Positions 8,364 through 15,203 of a stretch of DNA of 64,000 bases are shown in pieces (the stretch's first letter is position 1; the number at the start of each line of letters is the position of its first letter). The notes under the pieces were generated by a model. It did no database searches and was not told the DNA's origin. It saw only the letters and a program-made list of their open reading frames with translations. This DNA is from RBG-16-34-14 sp963798865 (lineage in GTDB: Bacteria; Bacteroidota; Ignavibacteria; Ignavibacteriales; Ignavibacteriaceae): NCBI GenBank assembly GCA_963798865.1, contig CAWCVZ010000005.1, positions 434,001 through 498,000 on the forward strand, in the 5' to 3' direction. The position numbers and the translations under genes were made by a program.

Positions 8364-8576
8364 TCAATAACTTATTTTAACAGGACCTGCTTCGTGTCCG
8401 AACAGTTGAAGCACCTGGTTCACTTTGTTTAGCTGAAGAGTTTCTTTCCCTTGCTCAAGCTCTCGAATGAAACGTAATCCAACACCTGCTTTTTCCGCCA
8501 ACTCGATCTGAGTGAGATTTAATTTTTTCCTTTTCTCCCTTACGAAGGATGCAATCGGGTTTAGTTTCTTTGTCAT
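8364..8576 (-). CDS. hipB: HipB-like XRE-family DNA-binding regulator
   Basis: A 70-aa Cro/CI-type helix-turn-helix protein: residues 8-60 form the HTH, with LTQIELAEKAGVGLRFIRELEQG as the core (helices 2 and 3) and a short tail. First gene of the hip operon. Expected to bind, as a dimer, the three palindromes at 8582-8680 directly upstream, the nearest of which overlaps its own ribosome-binding region, so the operon should be autorepressed. In HipBST systems HipB contributes to repression while HipS does most of the neutralising (family knowledge). Confidence 0.9.
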   Translation of the reverse strand: MTKKLNPIASFVREKRKKLNLTQIELAEKAGVGLRFIRELEQGKETLQLNKVNQVLQLFGHEAGPVKISY

Positions 8577-8581
8577 TTTTT

Positions 8582-8680
8582 ATACCTGTACGGGTATTAT
8601 TATTTTTAAGCTTTACTCAAAATTATACCTTTACGGGTATAAAAGCAAGAATTATTTATCATTTATTCCCGAACGGGTAT
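8582..8680. promoter_or_regulatory. Three phased palindromic operators of the hip operon
   Basis: Three 16-bp sites: 8582-8597 (ATACCTGTACGGGTAT), 8625-8640 (ATACCTTTACGGGTAT) and 8665-8680 (ATTCCCGAACGGGTAT). The consensus ATWCCYNNACGGGTAT is a near-palindrome. Start-to-start spacing is 43 and 40 bp, close to four helical turns, which suits cooperative binding on one face. They occupy the space just upstream of hipB, and nothing like them was noticed elsewhere in the window. Confidence 0.85.
8622..8651 (-). promoter_or_regulatory. Putative hip promoter with perfect TATAAT
   Basis: On the minus strand TATAAT lies at 8627-8622. Candidate -35 hexamers are TTCTTG at 8651-8646 (18-bp spacer) or TTGCTT at 8648-8643 (15-bp spacer). 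Operator 2 occupies most of the spacer, so bound HipB would block polymerase. Promoter consensus in this phylum can differ from the sigma70 type, which limits confidence. Confidence 0.45.
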
Positions 8681-8692
8681 AAATTGATTTGA

Positions 8693-8806
8693 TGTTACGG
8701 AAGTTGGTGGTTGGCTGTTCGCAGAGGTCATCGTGATTCCGGCCTAAGCCTTGAAGCCATTAAAGAAAATCTAGATATTGAAGAACTTGATGAAATAGAC
8801 GCATAG
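8693..8806 (+). pseudogene. 37-codon ORF remnant upstream of the hip operon
   Basis: A plus-strand frame between a TGA at 8690 and the TAG at 8804-8806 reads a protein-like tail (GSWWLAVRRGHRD, then SLEAIKENLDIEELDEIDA), with no ATG start and no ribosome site. It looks like the C-terminal fragment of a lost gene, perhaps displaced when the hip cassette arrived. The parent family is not recognised. The rest of 8807-8960 shows nothing. Confidence 0.35.
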
Positions 8807-8960
8807 TCAATAAGTGGGGAAGTTTTCATAAAATCCCCAACATATTTTATATTCTTCTTAGAATTATCTTTATAATTCCTGTCTTTACCACTCATCATCA
8901 ATCATTTGCCTGTTAAAGAACTATTCAATAAGTTTTTTTACGAATATTTAAAGAATTAGA

Positions 8961-10052
8961 ATGAATAATTCAAATAGCGGGAAAAAATTTACCAAGGTAA
9001 TAAGAGAAGATTTAAAAAGCGTTAGATTTGGACGGGATGTAAAGCATGAGTTCAGGGAGCTGAAAGAATTCTATTTAAATGAGAGCCAGAAAAAATGGCT
9101 CGCTCAAATGCGTCCCATTAAAAAATTCTTCTTTCAAATTTTTTGGATTGTTCGAAGCTTATTCCTTCATTTAACTCCGCTCAGAAGATTATTAACTGTA
9201 GCAGGTCTTGTTTTTGTATTGATGGATACGACCATTATTATTAATGATGGAAATGTTAATTCAAACAATAGCGGGTTTATAGGCGGAACTCTTATTTTTA
9301 TTGTTTTAATGCTCGAACTAAAAGACAAGCTTCTCGCAAAAGATGAGCTTGAAGCAGGCAGAAAAGTTCAGCGGGCATTAACTCCCGAACGGAGTCCAAA
9401 GGTAGACGGCTGGTCAATTTGGTTATTTACCCGTCCTGCAAATGAAGTTGGCGGCGACTTAGTAGATTACCTTAAACTGAATGGAAGAGTAGCAATTATT
9501 TTAGCCGATGTTGCAGGTAAAGGATTGCACGCCGCTCTTCTTATGGCAAAACTTCAGGCAACAATCAGAGCATTGGCTGCAGATTTTGATTCACTTTCAA
9601 AGTTGTGCACAAAAATTAATGCTATTTTCTGCCGTGACAGTCTACCGAATATTTTTGCTTCAATGGTCTACCTTGAAATAAAACCCAATGATTCACAAGT
9701 ACGTTTCGTAAATGCAGGTCATTTCCCACCTCTACTAATAAAAAATGGTGAGGTAAAGGAGACTCAAAAAAGTAATAGCGCTATCGGACTAATAAAAGAT
9801 TTTATATATAATGAAGATATAATCACAATGGAAAAAGGAGAGATGCTCATTGCTTATTCGGATGGTATTACCGAAGCGCGAAATGAATATGGACAATTTT
9901 TTGAAAAGGAACGATTCTTAAAAATCCTGCCTAAATTAAGCCAGCTTAAGTTCGAAGATGTTGGTGAAACAATTGTTTATGAAATTAACAGGTTTGTTGG
10001 TGATGCCCCGGTTAATGATGATCTGTCTCTCCTGATTATTAAGAAACATTAG
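8961..10052 (+). CDS. Membrane-anchored SpoIIE/RsbU-type PP2C serine phosphatase
   Basis: A 363-aa protein. The N-terminal 70 residues are basic and cytoplasmic, two membrane spans follow (about 75-92 and 105-121), then a short coiled linker (KLLAKDELEAGRKVQRAL) leads to the PPM-type phosphatase domain (about 150-360). Metal-binding motifs are visible: NEVGGDLVDY (D167), LADVAGKGLHAALLMA (D182), YSDGITEARN and NDDLSLLII. Such phosphatases normally dephosphorylate an anti-sigma antagonist (STAS protein) in partner-switching pathways. No STAS or HPK-like anti-sigma gene is adjacent, so its partner must be elsewhere. Confidence 0.92.
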   Translation: MNNSNSGKKFTKVIREDLKSVRFGRDVKHEFRELKEFYLNESQKKWLAQMRPIKKFFFQIFWIVRSLFLHLTPLRRLLTVAGLVFVLMDTTIIINDGNVNSNNSGFIGGTLIFIVLMLELKDKLLAKDELEAGRKVQRALTPERSPKVDGWSIWLFTRPANEVGGDLVDYLKLNGRVAIILADVAGKGLHAALLMAKLQATIRALAADFDSLSKLCTKINAIFCRDSLPNIFASMVYLEIKPNDSQVRFVNAGHFPPLLIKNGEVKETQKSNSAIGLIKDFIYNEDIITMEKGEMLIAYSDGITEARNEYGQFFEKERFLKILPKLSQLKFEDVGETIVYEINRFVGDAPVNDDLSLLIIKKH

Positions 10053-10097
10053 ATGCAAAGGACAAGTTTTATTAACTATTCTGAAGCCCGATACTAT

Positions 10098-10925
10098 TCA
10101 CTTAATTTCTTCCAGCGAACTTGAGGAAAGAAATTTTTTAAACTGCTCTCTTTTTGAAACCACTTCGTTATGGCTTAAATCAGAATAGAGAAAAATTATT
10201 TTGTTGTCCGTTAAATCTTTTTCTTTTAAATCAGATTCTTTTGTGTAGAAGTATGGAATATTCCATCCGTCTAAGTCAGTCATAAAGTTTTCTGAGTTGC
10301 TTTTTGTTCCGCCGTTTTCCGTATAGATGTTAATAAATCTTCCATTAGTGCTTTCAATCCAGTGAGCATATTTTTCAATTTCGTAATAGAGAGCATCAAA
10401 TAAATAAACTTCTGTGATTTTATCTGTTAACCCGCCGTGTAAAATAATGTATGCAATAACCCTGTAAGCCCCGCTGTGCCCGGCAAGAATTATCTTCCCG
10501 ATATTTTTAGTTTTTATTATTTTGTCTTTTAAGAGGTGAGAGAAGAGTTCATCTATAAATAATTTGAATGCACCTTTTTGCTCAAGCTTTCCTCCGTATG
10601 AATCCGGTGCATTTTTAGGTCCTTCCGGGAAAACGAACAAAGCGTTTTTATTTGCGGCAGAGAATTGTTCAATTAAATTAAACTGTGCAATGGCGCTGTC
10701 AATGTTATTATTCCATCCGTGGAAGTAAACGACAAGCTCTGTTTCATCTTTTGCCTTAAATCCTTTCGGAACAAAAACCACCACTGAACTATCTCTGTAA
10801 TGCTCTTCTGCGGAAAAATGCTGATCGTTATATGTATATCCATCTGCTCTCTTAGTATCGGGAAACGGCGCTGTACTTAATTCATAAAGAATTGTTCTGC
10901 CGTAATCAGAATACCTTTCATTCAA
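10098..10925 (-). CDS. Alpha/beta-hydrolase, probably secreted; signal-peptide frame broken
   Basis: A 275-aa serine hydrolase: YFHGWNNN supplies the oxyanion strand and turn, GHSGAYR the nucleophile elbow, and SHNEV the likely catalytic His near the C-terminus. The reading frame starts at a TTG at 10925, but upstream in the same frame residues FLILTAGTFSQT read as a typical signal peptide with no start codon. An ATG at 10963-10965 is one base out of frame; removing one base from the A5 run at 10957-10961 (T5 on the coding strand) would join them. The gene is thus probably a secreted hydrolase with a one-base indel in its signal region. Natural substrate unknown. Confidence 0.75.
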   Translation of the reverse strand: MNERYSDYGRTILYELSTAPFPDTKRADGYTYNDQHFSAEEHYRDSSVVVFVPKGFKAKDETELVVYFHGWNNNIDSAIAQFNLIEQFSAANKNALFVFPEGPKNAPDSYGGKLEQKGAFKLFIDELFSHLLKDKIIKTKNIGKIILAGHSGAYRVIAYIILHGGLTDKITEVYLFDALYYEIEKYAHWIESTNGRFINIYTENGGTKSNSENFMTDLDGWNIPYFYTKESDLKEKDLTDNKIIFLYSDLSHNEVVSKREQFKKFLSSSSLEEIK

Positions 10926-11015
10926 TGTTTGAGAAAAGGTTCCGGCAGTTAAAATTAAAAAGCATTAGCAGGAAATAATATTTATTCACCCAAGGTCCCG
11001 TTTGTAAAAAAATCA

Positions 11016-11039
11016 GAGCCGTTCATTTCAAAACGGCTC
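11016..11039 (-). terminator. Intrinsic terminator of the SnoaL-like lipoprotein gene
   Basis: Perfect 8-bp stem GAGCCGTT / AACGGCTC (11016-11023 and 11032-11039). On the minus strand it is followed by TGATTTTTTT, and it begins 29 bases past the stop of the gene at 11068-11604, a good intrinsic terminator geometry. Confidence 0.85.
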
Positions 11040-11067
11040 AGTATAAAATATTTAATAAATCAACCGG

Positions 11068-11604
11068 TTATTTCTTTTTCATTTTATCTTGTTCCATTCC
11101 CGGGACCGGCATAACACCAAGTTGTTTCATCATTCCCCAATCGTCTTCGACGCCCCAGTGCTCTATTGCTTTGCCGTCTTTAAAAACAATCAAATCCGCA
11201 CCAGCTATATTTATAGATTTATTTGTTGGAGGCATTCCCATCATCATCCCTGAATTTGTTCCGGTCATGGTAACATAAGTCAGTACGGTATCTCCCGAAG
11301 CCGCCATTGCCATTATGTTAAATTTAAGATCCGGGAAGGACATTTTGTATGCGGCTATCATTTCTTTTAGTCCGGCAACACCCTGTTTCTTTGTAATCAT
11401 CGTATCCATTTGATGATCAATCGCATCCTCTGCAACATAATTACCCAGAGAATCGGTATTCCCTGTATTAAAGGCCTCGTAAATTTTCATCATAGCAGCT
11501 TTATTCTGAGCTGAATTATCCTGTTTCATATTCTGCTGCTGGCATGAAATAAAAAGAAATGAAAGAAGGAAAAGTGACGATGAGAGGGTTAAAAAAATTT
11601 TCAT
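11068..11604 (-). CDS. SnoaL-like (NTF2-fold) lipoprotein
   Basis: A 178-aa protein with a lipoprotein signal (lipobox LFISC, Cys21), so it is anchored in the outer or inner membrane facing the periplasm. Residues 35-155 form a SnoaL/ester-cyclase-type cone domain: YEAFNTGNTDSLGNYVAEDAIDH is its first helix and strand, GLKEMIAAYKMSFPDLKF the second helix, and GKAIEHWGVEDDWGMMKQLG its C-terminal hallmark. Enzymatic members act on polyketides, but many secreted homologues have unknown ligands. AGGAG precedes the ATG. Single-gene unit with its own terminator. Confidence 0.85.
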   Translation of the reverse strand: MKIFLTLSSSLFLLSFLFISCQQQNMKQDNSAQNKAAMMKIYEAFNTGNTDSLGNYVAEDAIDHQMDTMITKKQGVAGLKEMIAAYKMSFPDLKFNIMAMAASGDTVLTYVTMTGTNSGMMMGMPPTNKSINIAGADLIVFKDGKAIEHWGVEDDWGMMKQLGVMPVPGMEQDKMKKK

Positions 11605-11767
11605 AACACACTCCTTATGTTTTATTAAAACTTAATTGAAAATTATTTAAGAAAACCTTTGTGAAAATCTACGGGGAGAAGTTATATTTAAAATAAAGTT
11701 ATGTCAATCTTATTTCTAAGACGGATGTATAATAGATGGATTTTGTGATTTCTTTTACGGGGAGGGA

Positions 11768-12675
11768 TTATATGGCTTTCTTTCTAAAAGCTATTTTTTT
11801 CAGATTTAAATTAACCAGAACAACTCCAACAGTAATTATTATTCCTGATAATATCATAAACAAAGTTATTTTTTCATTAAGCATTAGCCAGGAGGCAATC
11901 ACTGTTACAAAAGGTTCAAAGTAGAGGAAGGCACCAACTTTTGTATTCTCCATCTCCTTTAAAGCAGATGCCCACATTACATAAGCCGCACCGGAACAAA
12001 GTATTCCTAAAAATAAAATTGCTGTCCATCCTTTACCCGATAGATGAATAACCGATTGAATTGATGCATTAGTAATTGTAAACGGAGAGATGATTATTGC
12101 CATCATTAAAAAGAGAAAGAGTATTGTCATCATTGGAGGGTATGTTAAAGAAATTTTTTTGTTCACTGCGGAATAAACTGCCCAGGTAAAAGATGAACCA
12201 AGTATTAGAAAATCTCCCTTGTTCGAGATAAGGTCAATTGAGGAGATGTCCCCGTGGCTTATTAACAGAATCAACCCGAGGAAGGCAATTAAAATTCCTG
12301 AGATTTTAATTAAGGTTAAAAGCTCTTTGAAGACAAAGAAACCTACGATAGCCATAAAAACAGGCGCAGTTCCGATTATCCATCCGGTTTTTGCCGCGCT
12401 TGTATATTGCAGTCCCGTTACCTGTATCCATAAATGAAAGACCGCAATTAATGCAAGAATGAAAATTCCGCCGTGACTTTTTAAGTTTACCGAGAAATCT
12501 CTTTTTCTATATAGTGCAATTGCAGTTAAAAATATTACTGCAAGAATTAATCTTAAGAAGAATAATGAGTCAATGGCACAAGTTCATCAAGTGCAATTTT
12601 AGTTGCAATGAAGGAAACACCCCAGAATATGACTGCAGCGATAGGTTTCCAGTATTTAATGAATTGAGTTTTCAT
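11768..12675 (-). pseudogene. EamA/DMT-family transporter interrupted by a one-base frameshift
   Basis: Drug/metabolite-type transporter whose two halves lie in different frames. The N-terminal part starts at ATG 12675 and reads FWGVSFIATKIALDELVP (EamA signature), then hits a stop. The second frame picks up exactly there with DSLFFLRLILA and runs through the rest of the ten-span protein to 11768. Adding one base in the GG at 12575-12576 (giving CCC ATT on the coding strand) restores a 302-aa protein, the normal family length. Both halves are otherwise intact, so this is either a very recent mutation or a sequence error. Substrate unknown. Confidence 0.85.
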
Positions 12676-12687
12676 TTTCTTTTTTAA

Positions 12688-12789
12688 GTCATTGCGAGGA
12701 ATGACCTGCCTTCCGGTAGGCAAGAATGACGAAGCAATCCCAATAAATTATAGATTGCTTCTCCCGACTAAAGTCGGAATCGCGATGAC
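12688..12789. repeat. 102-bp dispersed repeat with imperfect terminal inverted repeats
   Basis: Begins GTCATTGCGA and ends TCGCGATGAC, complementary at 9 of 10 positions. Inside are nested palindromes: CTGCCTTCCGGTAGGCA, GAAGCAATC...GATTGCTTC and CCGACTAAAGTCGG. This pattern (GTCATTGCGAGGAATGACGAAGCAATC) resembles repeat elements found between genes in many bacteria. It sits between the EamA gene start and the end of the kinase-like gene, and may be MITE-like. Confidence 0.7.
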
Positions 12790-12798
12790 GATTAAGAA

Positions 12799-13428
12799 TT
12801 ATCTTGCCCACAACCCGCCGGTTTCTTTTAACCAAATTGCAATTTTATCTGCAGCGTTTGAAATACTGTTATCAGATACATCAACTTCAAGCACAGGAAG
12901 TACTGATTGGCTTATCAGCTTTTTCATCAGATCCTGTTCTTCAATAAAAATATTTATATCATCATACTGTTTTGGGTTACCGGAAACTTTTAATCTCTCT
13001 TCTCTTGCAGAAGTAAATGATTGCGGGTTCCTTGTACAGAAAATTAAATGAAAACCTAAAGCATTTAATCTCTCTTCAAGCCAGCTAAAATCATAGTCTT
13101 TATTTTGGTATTTAATCTGGTAAGCTTTGGTGGAAATGTGGAAGCGGTCAATGATCCAGGAGTAATATTTCTGAAGCTCGAATAATCTCATCCAGGTTGA
13201 ATATGTTTCCATTGCAAGAGCTTCTTCCTGTGGTTCAAAATTTATTAAACCTCTGCCCCAGGGAAAATTTGTAAATGCACACCATTCTCCCGAAATAACC
13301 GGCGAATGATATTTGTATTTTCTCGGCCCTACAATTTCAGGATGTTCATTTAAAGCAAAAGCAATTTCAGTTTTGAAAGTCAGCCGTGTTCCTTCAAGTA
13401 TAATTTTAGGACAGAGTTTACCAGGCAT
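12799..13428 (-). CDS. Deoxynucleoside/thymidylate kinase-like P-loop protein
   Basis: A 209-aa protein related in layout to nucleotide kinases: an N-terminal strand and loop IILEGTRLTFKTEIA resembles the P-loop of dTMP kinases but lacks the Gly before the Lys (FKT instead of GKT). A central DRFHIS matches the DRxxxS substrate motif of deoxynucleoside kinases, followed by FCTRNP and a lid-like ARE-ERL region. The start at ATG 13428 is chosen because it lies 7 bases past the stop of the upstream dCMP deaminase gene; a longer in-frame ORF would overlap that gene by 44 bases. Pairing with dCMP deaminase points to pyrimidine deoxynucleotide supply. Confidence 0.7.
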   Translation of the reverse strand: MPGKLCPKIILEGTRLTFKTEIAFALNEHPEIVGPRKYKYHSPVISGEWCAFTNFPWGRGLINFEPQEEALAMETYSTWMRLFELQKYYSWIIDRFHISTKAYQIKYQNKDYDFSWLEERLNALGFHLIFCTRNPQSFTSAREERLKVSGNPKQYDDINIFIEEQDLMKKLISQSVLPVLEVDVSDNSISNAADKIAIWLKETGGLWAR

Positions 13429-13435
13429 TAATCCA

Positions 13436-13933
13436 CTATTTTGAATCTTCTGTTTTCTTTGCAGAGCTGTAATTCTCAAGATCGTAATTAATTTTTCTTT
13501 CAGGCATATTGAGCTTTACAATTTCAACACCGGAGTTCGAATAAAATTCAGTTGCAAGAGTATCGTGAAAATCCGAAAAGACAACCACTCGCTTTATTCC
13601 TGCAGCAATTAATGCTTTAGCACAGGTTGTACATGACATATTTGTTATATAAGCGGTAGCTCCTTTTAAATTAATACCGTGAGTTGCCGCCTGTGTAAGT
13701 GCATTTATTTCGGCGTGGTTTGTTCTTACGCAGTGGTTATCAACTACAAGGCAACCAACATCTTCACAATGCGGCTGACCGGGCAGCGAACCATTGTAGC
13801 CGGTTGCAAGGACAAATTTGTCTCTTACAAAAACACATCCGCAATGCATCCTTGGACAGGTTGCTCTTTCAGAGGCAAGCATTGCAAGCTTTAAAAAATA
13901 TTCATCCCACGCAGGTCGTTTGGTTTTGCGCAT
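13436..13933 (-). CDS. dCMP deaminase family protein
   Basis: A 165-aa zinc-dependent cytidine/deoxycytidylate deaminase that converts dCMP to dUMP for dTTP synthesis. The zinc and proton-shuttle motif is NHAEINAL (His and Glu), and the second zinc motif is MSCTTCAKAL, where the usual Pro before the first Cys is Ser. CPRMHCGCV and GYNGSLPGQPHCEDVGC provide the extra Cys/His residues typical of dCMP deaminases of the ComEB type, which bind a second zinc. First gene of a two-gene unit with the kinase-like protein 7 bases downstream. Confidence 0.93.
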   Translation of the reverse strand: MRKTKRPAWDEYFLKLAMLASERATCPRMHCGCVFVRDKFVLATGYNGSLPGQPHCEDVGCLVVDNHCVRTNHAEINALTQAATHGINLKGATAYITNMSCTTCAKALIAAGIKRVVVFSDFHDTLATEFYSNSGVEIVKLNMPERKINYDLENYSSAKKTEDSK

Positions 13934-14104
13934 TTAATTTTCCTATATCTATATAAAGTTCATTTTGGTAATTATTAAATTAGTAATAATCTTATTTATT
14001 GTTTTAACAACTCTTAATGAAATATGTGAACAGGCTATCTAAGCGGTAATTTAAATTATTTTGTTTAGACAAATAGAACATTAAGGTAAAATTCAGGAGA
14101 TGAA

Positions 14105-15088
14105 GTGAAATTTAAATCTTTAGTTGTAAAAGAAGAAAACGGAAGATTTTTAAGAAAGGTTTCTACAAAATCTGTTAGTGAATTGCCGGACGGTGATGTA
14201 TTACTAAAAGTAAGATACTCGTCTTTAAATTATAAAGATGCACTATCAGCAGCCGGCAATAAAGGAATAACAAGAAAATATCCTCACACTCCGGGCATTG
14301 ATGCCGCCGGAATAATTGAAGAATCATTCAGCAATCTTTTCAAAAAAGGAGACGAAGTCCTGGTTACAGGGTATGATCTCGGAATGAATACATCAGGAGG
14401 ATTTGCCGGGTACGTTAGAGTTCCCTCTGAATGGGTTGTCAAACTTCCGGAAGGTCTTTCACTTAAAGAAAGTATGATGCTTGGAACTGCGGGATTTACA
14501 GCAGCTCTTTCTGTCCATAAACTTCAGCAAGCAGGTATTGAAAAAGAAAGTGAAGTAATCGTAACTGGGGCAACCGGAGGAGTAGGTTCAATTGCTTTAA
14601 CATTATTAGCCGGGCTTGGATATAACGTTGCAGCTTCAACCAGGAAAAAAGAAATGGAAGATTATTTAAAAATGCTTGGAGCAAAATTAATTATTAGCAG
14701 TCATGATATTGACGATAACTCCGGGAAGCCACTTTTAAGCCGGCGCTGGAAAGGCGCGGTGGATACAGTCGGAGGGAATATTCTTTCGACGGTAATTAGA
14801 AGTTTGGATTACAGATGTTCCGTTGCATCTTGCGGCAATACTCTTTCTTCAGATTTAAATATGAATGTTTATCCTTTTATACTAAGGGGGGTTAATCTAT
14901 TAGGGATTAATTCTGCAGAAACACCGATGGAATTGAGAAAAATTATCTGGAAAAAACTTGCCGGGGACTGGAAAATTAATATTGAAAAAATTATAACCGA
15001 ATGTTCTTTGGAGGAATTGAATGAGAAAATTGAATTAATACTTAAGGGAGAAATAACCGGAAGAGTACTGGTTGATCTATCAAAATAA
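14105..15088 (+). CDS. acuI: Acrylyl-CoA reductase/YhdH-type medium-chain oxidoreductase
   Basis: A 327-aa NADPH-dependent medium-chain dehydrogenase/reductase without zinc. SSLNYKDALSA and PHTPGIDAAGIIEES (N-terminal GroES-like domain), VTGYDLGMNTSGGFAGY, and the Rossmann loop VTGATGGVGSIA are the YhdH/AcuI subgroup signatures. In that subgroup the enzyme reduces acrylyl-CoA to propionyl-CoA, detoxifying acrylate-like electrophiles. The start is GTG with AGGAGATGAA directly upstream. It is monocistronic in appearance; 13934-14104 upstream shows no further gene. Confidence 0.88.
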   Translation: MKFKSLVVKEENGRFLRKVSTKSVSELPDGDVLLKVRYSSLNYKDALSAAGNKGITRKYPHTPGIDAAGIIEESFSNLFKKGDEVLVTGYDLGMNTSGGFAGYVRVPSEWVVKLPEGLSLKESMMLGTAGFTAALSVHKLQQAGIEKESEVIVTGATGGVGSIALTLLAGLGYNVAASTRKKEMEDYLKMLGAKLIISSHDIDDNSGKPLLSRRWKGAVDTVGGNILSTVIRSLDYRCSVASCGNTLSSDLNMNVYPFILRGVNLLGINSAETPMELRKIIWKKLAGDWKINIEKIITECSLEELNEKIELILKGEITGRVLVDLSK

Positions 15089-15203
15089 AATTAATCTTTA
15101 TTTTTTGAATAAAATTTAATATTTGGCTGCGAGCATCTATTAATAGTATGAATTAAATAAATATTAATTATAAATTAGCCATATCCAAAAACAAGAGTTT
15201 AAT

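Noticed and set aside
12692..13051. Plus-strand ORF of 119 codons over the repeat and kinase gene
   Set aside because: It lies antisense to the kinase-like gene and starts inside the palindromic repeat; composition is not protein-like.
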